Shown piece after piece: positions 1 to 5,757 of a stretch of 8,366 nt of DNA. Made by a program: the position numbers and the translations under genes. How positions within the stretch are numbered: the first letter of the stretch is position 1; each line of letters begins with the position of its first letter. This DNA is from an uncultured Ilumatobacter sp. (GTDB lineage: Bacteria > Actinomycetota > Acidimicrobiia > Acidimicrobiales > Ilumatobacteraceae): the NCBI GenBank assembly GCA_937891565.1, contig CALAHA010000014.1, positions 1-8,366 of the forward strand, read 5' to 3'. The notes under the pieces were generated by a model that was given only the letters and a program-made list of their open reading frames with translations, made no database searches and was not told the DNA's origin.

Positions 1-111
1 AGTGATCGTGCCAGAGGACTGAGGGGTCAGAACGCGCCCGACGAAGTTCCTCTGAACGGATTCGCACACGACCGAAAGCTCGGGGTGCGACTCGGCGAAC
101 CGAGTAACCAC
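1..111 (-). CDS. Possible 5' end of an unrecognised CDS running off the left edge
   Basis: On the minus strand a frame opens two codons after a TAA (positions 117-115) with GTG at 111-109 and stays open for 37 codons to the window edge. The predicted peptide begins (M)VTRFAESHPELSVV and has a balanced, protein-like composition, with mostly G or C in third codon positions. I do not recognise a family. No clear Shine-Dalgarno sequence precedes the GTG. It could be the next gene of the thrC strand, but it does not look like the start of a homoserine kinase, which would be expected to show a glycine-rich GHMP motif. An overlapping plus-strand frame is open from base 1 to a TGA at 127-129, but it uses more rare-looking codons (AGA, AGG, TTA). 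The call is therefore tentative; a chance open frame is quite possible. Confidence 0.25.
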   Translation of the reverse strand, partial: MVTRFAESHPELSVVCESVQRNFVGRVLTPQSSGTIT

Positions 112-193
112 ACGTTAGCCCGCTGCTGATCGGGAATGCAACGCGTGTCGTTTACCGACCGAACCCCATCCGATCGGCGAAGTTACTGCTCAG

Positions 194-220
194 GCCACAC
201 CAAAACGTGTGGCGTTTTTT
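194..220 (+). terminator. Intrinsic terminator, plus strand, owner unknown
   Basis: A 7-bp perfect stem (GCCACAC at 194-200 with GTGTGGC at 207-213) encloses a 6-base loop, CAAAAC. One G and then six consecutive T (215-220) follow. This is the classic rho-independent form for transcription moving left to right. On the minus strand the T-run becomes an A-run before the stem, so it should not serve thrC. No convincing plus-strand gene ends just upstream, so the transcript it stops is unknown. Confidence 0.7.
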
Positions 221-334
221 CGCTCGTCAAGGGATCGCGCCGCCAGTTCGCCCACCGCTCGTCCAGTTCGAGGCCCGCCCGTTGCGCCATGAGGCCGGAA
301 GTCGATTGCCATCTCACGATCGTGGCAGGTCAAC

Positions 335-357
335 CCGTTGCGACTCCGGCGCAACGG
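335..357 (-). terminator. Hairpin just downstream of thrC, possible terminator
   Basis: CCGTTGCG (335-342) and CGCAACGG (350-357) form a perfect 8-bp stem around a 7-base loop. It starts 16 bases beyond the thrC stop codon on the minus strand. No T-run follows in that direction, so it would be an atypical or factor-dependent terminator, or simply an mRNA 3'-end stabiliser. Confidence 0.4.
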
Positions 358-373
358 CACGCCGGTAGAACCG

Positions 374-1756
374 TCAGCGTGCTGTGAGTTCCTCGACCAG
401 CGCTTGCACGGTGGCAAGGTCGTTGGCAACGGTCTGGGTGCGTTCCTCACGGTCAAAGAGGTCAGCAAGGTGTGCCGGTAGCGCTGGACGAATACCTATG
501 GCCTGTTCGACTGCATCGGGGAACTTTGCTGGGTGAGCGGTTGCCAACGTGATGACGGGGCCTCCCCCATCATTGGCCGAAAGCATCCGCGCAGCCGCTG
601 TGGCTGTGGCTGTGTGGGGCTCGACAACGTAGCCACCGGTGACGTCATAGATTCGCTTCATCTCAGCCAGCGTGTGCTCATCGTCGAAGGCTGCTGCCCG
701 GATCGACCCGCTGATGAATTGGGCTCGCTGGTCGGCCTCGACTGCGAGGTTGCCCGTCGCTCGGAAGCGCTGCATCTGCTCGGCGGTCATCCCACCGTCA
801 CGCGCGTTCATCTCAAACAGCAGACGCTCGAAGTTGGACGACACCTGAATGTCCATCGACGGGCTCAACGATGGAATCACCGCACGTGCGCTCATGTCGT
901 TGTCATTGATGAAACGGGTCAAGATGTCGTTGGTGTTCGACGAAATGATGAAGTCACGGATCGGAGCACCCATCTTGCGGGCGATCCACCCAGCGAGGAC
1001 GTTGCCGAAGTTGCCGGTGGGCACGCTGAACGTGACCGGTTCGTCAAATTTCTCGGATGCCGTGACGTAATAGACCGTTTGCGCCATGACGCGCGCCCAG
1101 TTGATCGAGTTGACCGCCGAGAGCCGATTGCGTTGGCGGAATTCGACGTCGTTAAACATCGCCTTGACCATGTCTTGGCAGTCGTCGAACGTCCCCTCCA
1201 CAGCGATGGCATGGACGTTCGGAGCATCGACGGTCGTCATCTGTTTGCGCTGCACGTCACTCGTGCGGCCAAGCGGATACAGGATGACGATGTCAATGTT
1301 CTCGCAACCGAGCACGCCATCGATCGCTGCCGAACCGGTGTCGCCTGAGGTCGCACCAACGATGGTGACACGTTCCCCGCGTTGGGCGAGGACATGATCA
1401 AACAGTCTGCCGACCAGCTGCAGCGCGACATCTTTAAACGCAAGCGTCGGGCCGTGGAACAGCTCTTGGACCCACTGGTTGTGGTCGATTTGGACGAGTG
1501 GCACCACTGCCGGGTGCCGAAACGTCGCGTACGCCTCAGTAGCGAGGTGGGTCAGCGTCAGTTCATCGATATCTGGTTCAACGAAGGGCAGCATGACCTC
1601 GACGGCTCGCTCGACATAGGTCCGAGCGGTCGACGGATGCTTGAGCTTCGGCCACTCCTCGGGCATGTACAGGCCACCATCGGTGGCAAGCCCGGCAAGC
1701 AGCACATCACTGAAACCCAACACAGGGGCATCACCGCGAGTGGAGACGTACTTCAT
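374..1756 (-). CDS. thrC: Threonine synthase, long (E. coli/yeast-like) type
   Basis: Converts O-phospho-L-homoserine to L-threonine with pyridoxal phosphate (PLP), the last step of threonine synthesis in the cytosol. The 460-residue protein has the N-terminal threonine-synthase domain (about residues 1-80, starting MKYVSTRGDAPVLGFSDVLL) followed by a PLP fold-type II core. Visible motifs are HGPTLAFKD (101-109) with the PLP-binding lysine K108, the phosphate loop GATSGDTGSAA (134-144), NSINWARV (216-223) and PTGNFGNVLAG (246-256). The length fits the long class, as in E. coli and Corynebacterium glutamicum, rather than the roughly 350-residue short class. The ATG start lies 5 bases after the hom stop codon and is preceded by GGAGA at a 9-base spacing, so it is co-transcribed with hom. 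The frame is intact and no key residue is missing. No thrB follows. Confidence 0.97.
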   Translation of the reverse strand: MKYVSTRGDAPVLGFSDVLLAGLATDGGLYMPEEWPKLKHPSTARTYVERAVEVMLPFVEPDIDELTLTHLATEAYATFRHPAVVPLVQIDHNQWVQELFHGPTLAFKDVALQLVGRLFDHVLAQRGERVTIVGATSGDTGSAAIDGVLGCENIDIVILYPLGRTSDVQRKQMTTVDAPNVHAIAVEGTFDDCQDMVKAMFNDVEFRQRNRLSAVNSINWARVMAQTVYYVTASEKFDEPVTFSVPTGNFGNVLAGWIARKMGAPIRDFIISSNTNDILTRFINDNDMSARAVIPSLSPSMDIQVSSNFERLLFEMNARDGGMTAEQMQRFRATGNLAVEADQRAQFISGSIRAAAFDDEHTLAEMKRIYDVTGGYVVEPHTATATAAARMLSANDGGGPVITLATAHPAKFPDAVEQAIGIRPALPAHLADLFDREERTQTVANDLATVQALVEELTAR

Positions 1757-1761
1757 GCTGA

Positions 1762-3072
1762 TCAGTCTCCAATGACGCGCAGTAGGCCACCGACCTTGAG
1801 CACGACGTCAAGCTCGTTGAGTTCACGAACGGTGGCTTGGACATCTTTCTCGAGGGCCGAGTGTGTAATGAACACAAGGCGAGCATCAGGCCCATTTCCC
1901 TCTTGCTCTGCGGCGCGGATCGAGACGCCGTGCTTCGCGAAGACGCCAGTGACCGAATGGAGCACACCTGGCTGATCTGCGACGTCGAGCCCAAGCAAGT
2001 ACTCGGCAGAGGTCTCGTCGATCGCCCGGATGGTTGCCTTGCCGAGCTCGCCGAGCGAACCGTGCGTACCTGCACGCAGGTTGATGGCTGCATCGACGAC
2101 ATCACCGAACACGGCACTCGCCGTCGGCGCCCCACCGGCACCGCGGCCATAGAACATCAAGGACCCGACGAAATCGCCCTCGACGAACACTGCGTTGAAG
2201 CTGTCGCGCACCGAGGCGAGCGGATGCTGAACCGGCACCATCGTCGGGTGCACACGGACGCTGATCTCTTCGGTTGCCGCATCTCGCTCGACGATGCCGA
2301 GAAGTTTGACGACGTAGCCGAGCCGGCGAGCGATCGCGATCTCGGAAGAAGTGATCTCGCTGATGCCCTGGTGATAAACGTCGCCGGCCACGACCTTCTT
2401 GCCGAAGGCAACTGTCGCAATGATCGCAGCTTTGGCTCCTGCGTCGTAGCCCTCGACATCAGCTGTGGGGTCACGTTCGGCGTAGCCAAGGCTCTGCGCA
2501 TCTTTGAGCGCTGCGCCATAGTCAGCATCGCCACCGGCGTCGACCGCGTCGGTCATCTTGGTCAGGATGTAGTTCGTCGTGCCGTTGATGATGCCGAGCA
2601 CGCGAGTGATTGGTTCTCCGTGCAGGCTCTCGCGCAAGGCACGCATGATCGGGATACCACCAGCAACCGCTGCCTCGAAGAGCAGGTCGCGATGAGCAGC
2701 GTCGGCCGCGGCATACAGCTCGGCGCCAACGTTGGCGAGAAGTTCCTTATTGGCAGTCACAACAGGTTTGCCGTGCGCCAGGGCAGCAAGAATAAGTTCA
2801 CGCGCCGGCTCGATGCCACCAATCGACTCGACGATGATGTCGACGTCGGGGTCGGTGGCGACGCCCATGGCATCGCGGGTCAATACACCTTCGGCAAGTT
2901 CGACATCGCGAGGCGCCGACATGTTCCGGACGGCAACGCGGGTGACGGTGAGGTCGATCCCGGTTCGAGCAAGCACGGCGGCACGCTGCACCTCCACCAG
3001 TGTTACGAGTGCAGCGCCCACGTTGCCGCAGCCGAGCACACCGATCTTGAGAGACGTTATGTCGCTGGTCAC
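1762..3072 (-). CDS. hom: Homoserine dehydrogenase with C-terminal ACT domain
   Basis: NAD(P)-dependent reduction of aspartate semialdehyde to homoserine, the branch point to threonine and methionine. The protein has 436 residues. The Rossmann nucleotide-binding motif is GVLGCGNVG (11-19). TANKELL (106-112) carries the lysine equivalent to a yeast active-site lysine. GIINGTTNYILTKM (160-173) begins the catalytic domain. ERDPTADVEGYDAGAKAAI (199-217) supplies the acidic and lysine active-site residues (E199, D205, D210, K214), matching yeast E208, D214, D219 and K223 with a constant offset. An ACT domain covers about 357-432, as in the monofunctional enzymes inhibited by threonine, so feedback control is likely. 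No aspartate kinase domain is fused. The start is GTG (positions 3072-3070), with no in-frame start further upstream and only a weak ribosome-binding site. It begins a two-gene unit, hom-thrC. Confidence 0.97.
   Translation of the reverse strand: MTSDITSLKIGVLGCGNVGAALVTLVEVQRAAVLARTGIDLTVTRVAVRNMSAPRDVELAEGVLTRDAMGVATDPDVDIIVESIGGIEPARELILAALAHGKPVVTANKELLANVGAELYAAADAAHRDLLFEAAVAGGIPIMRALRESLHGEPITRVLGIINGTTNYILTKMTDAVDAGGDADYGAALKDAQSLGYAERDPTADVEGYDAGAKAAIIATVAFGKKVVAGDVYHQGISEITSSEIAIARRLGYVVKLLGIVERDAATEEISVRVHPTMVPVQHPLASVRDSFNAVFVEGDFVGSLMFYGRGAGGAPTASAVFGDVVDAAINLRAGTHGSLGELGKATIRAIDETSAEYLLGLDVADQPGVLHSVTGVFAKHGVSIRAAEQEGNGPDARLVFITHSALEKDVQATVRELNELDVVLKVGGLLRVIGD
1766..1770 (-). 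promoter_or_regulatory. thrC Shine-Dalgarno inside the end of hom
   Basis: The minus strand reads GGAGA here, 9 bases before the thrC ATG and overlapping the last codons of hom (…VIGD-stop). This supports the chosen thrC start and translational coupling of the two genes. Confidence 0.7.
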
Positions 3073-3139
3073 GCCGCTGAGGCTACTGGCTGCACACCAT
3101 CGGTTCTCAGGACATTGCCTGACAGGTACGGTCGGCCAA

Positions 3140-3712
3140 ATGACAACGACCGATCATCCGTTGGCAACCGTGAGCCGAGAATTTCGAGCTGTGGCCGCCA
3201 TGGTCAGGGATGACCAGTGGAACTTGCCCACGCCATGCCCCGAGTGGAACGTCACCGAAGTGCTTGGGCACGTGATCGCCGGCAGCCAGATGGCTGTAGC
3301 GATTGCAGCTGGTGCTGGCCGGGCCGAGGCGATCGATGTGCTGTCAACGGAGTTCATCGGCGACGACCCGCTTCATGCGCTTGACGTCGCCCTGGCGTTG
3401 CAGCAGACCGCTCTCGTGGACTCTGTCGTCGATGAGCGGGTGTGCCAACACCCTGCTGGCGACATGCCCGGTGCTCAGCTCCGCGGCCTCCGCATCACCG
3501 ACCTGCTGGTCCACCAGTGGGATCTTGCTCGGGCAATCGGCGTCAACGAGACGCTCGACCCCGACGTCGTCCAGCTCGTCTGGGATGACATCTCGCCGAT
3601 GGCTCCAGTGATCGCTCAACTCGGTGTGTTCGGCAACGGTCCAAGCGGCACGGTTCCCGACGATGCTCTGCTGCAGGAACGCCTCCTCGACCTCTTGGGG
3701 CGTCGTCCGTAA
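3140..3712 (+). CDS. TIGR03086-family protein, DinB/maleylpyruvate-isomerase-like (copy 1)
   Basis: A 190-residue protein of the actinobacterial TIGR03086 group, related to the mycothiol-dependent maleylpyruvate isomerase N-terminal domain and the DinB four-helix metal-binding fold. Supporting motifs are LPTPCPEWNVTEVLGHV (29-45, with H44 a likely metal ligand) and ITDLLVHQWDLARAIG (119-134, with H125 likely a second ligand). The C-terminus LLDLLGRRP is also typical. Members probably bind a divalent metal and may use a thiol cofactor such as mycothiol, but the substrate is unknown. ATG at 3140 was chosen because family similarity begins there; the same frame continues upstream through the antisense of hom, which is not coding. 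The ribosome-binding site is weak. It is divergent from hom across 67 bases and convergent with a paralogue, and its TAA stop begins a perfect inverted repeat. Confidence 0.88.
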   Translation: MTTTDHPLATVSREFRAVAAMVRDDQWNLPTPCPEWNVTEVLGHVIAGSQMAVAIAAGAGRAEAIDVLSTEFIGDDPLHALDVALALQQTALVDSVVDERVCQHPAGDMPGAQLRGLRITDLLVHQWDLARAIGVNETLDPDVVQLVWDDISPMAPVIAQLGVFGNGPSGTVPDDALLQERLLDLLGRRP

Positions 3713-3752
3713 ATCATCACGTTTGGGGAATTACCCCAAACGTGATGATTTA
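3710..3752. terminator. Perfect 19-bp inverted repeat between convergent genes, likely bidirectional terminator
   Basis: Bases 3710-3728 are the exact reverse complement of 3734-3752, with a 5-base loop (AATTA, 3729-3733). The core is GGGG-loop-CCCC and the outer ends are TAAAT and ATTTA. The first three bases are the TAA stop of the plus-strand gene (3710-3712), and the last three are the TAA stop of the minus-strand gene (3752-3750). The stem ends in a short A/T stretch on both sides but has no long U-tract. It most likely ends transcription from both sides; it may also belong to a repeat family. Confidence 0.75.
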
Positions 3753-4310
3753 GACGGTGCGGCCGAGGAATGCTGCGAGCTGATCAGCGTTGCAGGCACC
3801 ATCGGGGCATTCCTGCTCGACGCCAAACGGTGCAGCACCGTCTTCGCCGCGGAACCCCGGCTGGATCATTTGGTGGCTGGCTTCGAGGAGCTGTGCGGCC
3901 AGCTCGGGGGCGAGGTCGGTGGACTGGCCGGTGGCCTTGGCGAGGTCCCAGCCATGCGTGAACGTGTCGGTCATAGCCAGACCCAAGACAGCGCGACCCG
4001 GCATTTCGCCGAACGGCATCTTCACCATGCCGTCGAGTGCGCCGTCGGGTTCGAAACAGTCGACTGTTGCCTGCGTGGCTGCGTCGTATGCGGCGAGGAA
4101 GTCCCCAGCGGAATAATCAACTTCTTCGCTGCTCGGCCGCTGACCGGTCATGCCCGCGACGAAAAATCCCTGAGCTCCGATCACGTGGTTGACGATGCTG
4201 GCAACGTTCCACGACGCACAGGGGGAGGTGTTCTGCATCTGATCAGCGGTGACGTTGGCGAGGACGCTGCGGGTGCTGGCGTTGGCCATCTTGAGATGTT
4301 GTGTGCTCAT
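3750..4310 (-). CDS. TIGR03086-family protein, DinB/maleylpyruvate-isomerase-like (copy 2)
   Basis: A 186-residue protein of the same family as its convergent neighbour, clearly diverged from it. Motifs: NTSPCASWNVASIVNHVIG (27-45, H42 a likely metal ligand) and DTFTHGWDLAKATGQ (115-129, H119 a likely ligand). The C-terminus AAFLGRTV matches the LLGRRP end of the other copy. A divalent-metal, possibly thiol-dependent enzyme is inferred; the substrate is not known. The frame extends 33 codons further upstream to 4409, but that stretch runs through an inverted repeat (4335-4373) and has no family similarity, so the ATG at 4310 (MSTQHLKMANAS) is preferred. No strong Shine-Dalgarno sequence is seen. 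It shares strand with lysA upstream and hom downstream, but the hairpins on both sides suggest a separate transcription unit. Confidence 0.87.
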   Translation of the reverse strand: MSTQHLKMANASTRSVLANVTADQMQNTSPCASWNVASIVNHVIGAQGFFVAGMTGQRPSSEEVDYSAGDFLAAYDAATQATVDCFEPDGALDGMVKMPFGEMPGRAVLGLAMTDTFTHGWDLAKATGQSTDLAPELAAQLLEASHQMIQPGFRGEDGAAPFGVEQECPDGACNADQLAAFLGRTV

Positions 4311-4334
4311 AGTGGGCAACCTACTGCGAGCGCA

Positions 4335-4373
4335 GATAGTTGCGAAAGGGGCCTGACCCCATACGCAACTATC
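4335..4373. repeat. Imperfect inverted repeat between lysA and the TIGR03086 gene
   Basis: GATAGTTGCG (4335-4344) pairs perfectly with CGCAACTATC (4364-4373). Inside lie three largely unpaired bases on each side (AAA and ATA), then GGGG (4348-4351) paired with CCCC (4357-4360) around the 5-base loop CCTGA. It sits 93 bases beyond the lysA stop and 25 bases before the next start. It could end lysA transcription, although no U-tract follows, or it could be a REP-like palindromic element. Its geometry resembles the inverted repeat at 3710-3752. Confidence 0.7.
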
Positions 4374-4432
4374 GGCGGACGAGGTCGAGGTACTTTGCGA
4401 AATTTCCAACGAGGTCGTTGAAGCGATTTTCA

Positions 4433-4450
4433 GCGAGGATCGATCCTTGC
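4433..4450 (-). other. Near-palindrome just after lysA
   Basis: AGGATCGATCCT (4436-4447) is a perfect 12-base palindrome. With one G-T pair it extends to 18 bases, able to form a 7-bp stem with a TCGA loop. It starts 15 bases past the lysA stop on the minus strand. No U-tract follows, so a terminator role is uncertain; it may be chance. Confidence 0.3.
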
Positions 4451-4465
4451 CGCTTGGCCGAAGCG

Positions 4466-5755
4466 TCAGCCAAGGTCGGTGCGCAGGAGGTCGTCGTACG
4501 TTTCGCGGCGTACGACGAGGCGCGCGTCGCCGTTTGCTGCGAAGACGACCGGCGGCCGTGTGATTTTGTTGTAATTCGAACCCATCGAATGCCCATACGC
4601 GCCTGTGACCGGCATGGCCAGAAGGTCGCCGACAGCGATGTCGGCAGGGAGCTTCGCCTCGAACGCAAGCACGTCGCCTGATTCGCAGTGCTTGCCCACG
4701 AGTCGAGCAGTGAGGTCGCGAGGAGCCGACGCAGCGCGGGGCAGGAACGACTCGTAGCCCGAGCCGTAGAGCACCGGGCGGGGGTTATCACTCATCCCGC
4801 CGTCAACGGACACGAAGGTGCGGACACCGGGGATGCGTTTCACCGTGCCGACGGTGTAGACGGTCATCGCAGCCGAAGCGACAATCGCTCGGCCAGGCTC
4901 GACACTGACCTTCGAACGGACACCGAGCGCGTCGCAGGCGTCGAGCAGCACGTTGCCCCACTGGGCAATGTTCGGCGCCTCCTCACCTTCGATGTAGGCA
5001 ACACCAAGGCCCCCACCGAGCACAAGTTCGGGCAGGTCGAGCGGCACAGCGAAGTCAGCCATCACCTCTGCTGCCTTGGCGAACGACGACGCCTCGAACA
5101 CGTTTGAGCCAATGTGGCAATGCACACCGACCAACTCGACCGAGTCGGAACGACGGGCCCGATCGACAGCCTTGATCGCATCACCGTTGCGGAGGTTGAA
5201 ACCAAACTTGGAGTCGTCTTGCCCAGTGGCGATGAACTCGTGCGTGTGCGCCGACACGCCCGGAGTGATCCGCAAGACCACCTTGGGCGCTCCGCCATCG
5301 GCATGGCGCAGCCCATGAGCCCACAGCGCATCGAGGCGATCGAGCTCGTCGAAGCTGTCAACAATAACGTGGCGCACGCCAGCGGCGATTCCCTCACGTA
5401 ATTCAGTCACCGACTTGTTGTTGCCGTGCAGCGTGCACGCGTTCGCGGGCACACCAGCGGCGAGCGCCACCGCGAGCTCGCCGCCCGAAGCGACGTCGAG
5501 GAGCAAGCCCTCGTCGTAGGCAAGCTTGGCCATCGCCTTGCAAAGAAACGCCTTTGTCGCGTAGACGACCTTTTGGTGTCCGAAGGCCGCAACGGCTTGC
5601 TGGCAACGGGCCCGTAGGTGCGCCTCGTCGTAGAGGAACACCGGCGTACCGAATTCGGCAGCGATCTCGTCGACACGGCAACCTCCGACGCTGAGCGACC
5701 CGTCGGCTTCGACGCAAGCATTGTCAGAAAGCAGGTGCAATGGCAGCGCAGACAT
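4466..5755 (-). CDS. lysA: Diaminopimelate decarboxylase
   Basis: PLP enzyme that decarboxylates meso-diaminopimelate to L-lysine, the last step of the DAP pathway. The protein has 429 residues and the fold-type III alanine-racemase-like barrel plus a C-terminal beta domain. Motifs: VVYATKAF (63-70) with the PLP lysine K68, LHGNNKS (109-115), GVHCHIGS (210-217), LGGGLG (246-251) phosphate loop, EPGR (286-289), MSDNPRPVLY (321-330), KHCESGD (355-361) with the partner-subunit cysteine C357, and GAYGHSM (385-391). The ATG at 5755 is preferred over an in-frame GTG at 5761. GGAGGAG lies 8 bases before the ATG but only 2 before the GTG. With this start lysA begins 2 bases after the argS stop, so the two are translationally coupled, as in the argS-lysA operon known from corynebacteria. 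Intact. Confidence 0.97.
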   Translation of the reverse strand: MSALPLHLLSDNACVEADGSLSVGGCRVDEIAAEFGTPVFLYDEAHLRARCQQAVAAFGHQKVVYATKAFLCKAMAKLAYDEGLLLDVASGGELAVALAAGVPANACTLHGNNKSVTELREGIAAGVRHVIVDSFDELDRLDALWAHGLRHADGGAPKVVLRITPGVSAHTHEFIATGQDDSKFGFNLRNGDAIKAVDRARRSDSVELVGVHCHIGSNVFEASSFAKAAEVMADFAVPLDLPELVLGGGLGVAYIEGEEAPNIAQWGNVLLDACDALGVRSKVSVEPGRAIVASAAMTVYTVGTVKRIPGVRTFVSVDGGMSDNPRPVLYGSGYESFLPRAASAPRDLTARLVGKHCESGDVLAFEAKLPADIAVGDLLAMPVTGAYGHSMGSNYNKITRPPVVFAANGDARLVVRRETYDDLLRTDLG

Positions 5756-5757
5756 CG

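Noticed and set aside
136..387. 83-codon open frame on the plus strand near the left edge
   Set aside because: It runs straight through the terminator at 194-220 and into the thrC 3' end; Arg/Ser-rich composition, with no motif.
533..1348. 271-codon open frame on the plus strand opposite thrC
   Set aside because: Shadow of thrC; no recognisable domain and no ribosome-binding site.
1837..3213. 458-codon open frame on the plus strand opposite hom
   Set aside because: It is antisense to a clear homoserine dehydrogenase; the translation is rich in Arg, Asp and His with no family motif, as expected for the complement of a GC-rich gene.
4311..4409. 33-codon N-terminal extension of the minus-strand TIGR03086 gene
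   Set aside because: It passes through the inverted repeat at 4335-4373 and lies outside the family's normal start.
3624..4421. 265-codon open frame on the plus strand across the convergent gene pair
   Set aside because: It overlaps the end of one TIGR03086 gene, the palindrome and the antisense of the other gene; the translation is not protein-like.
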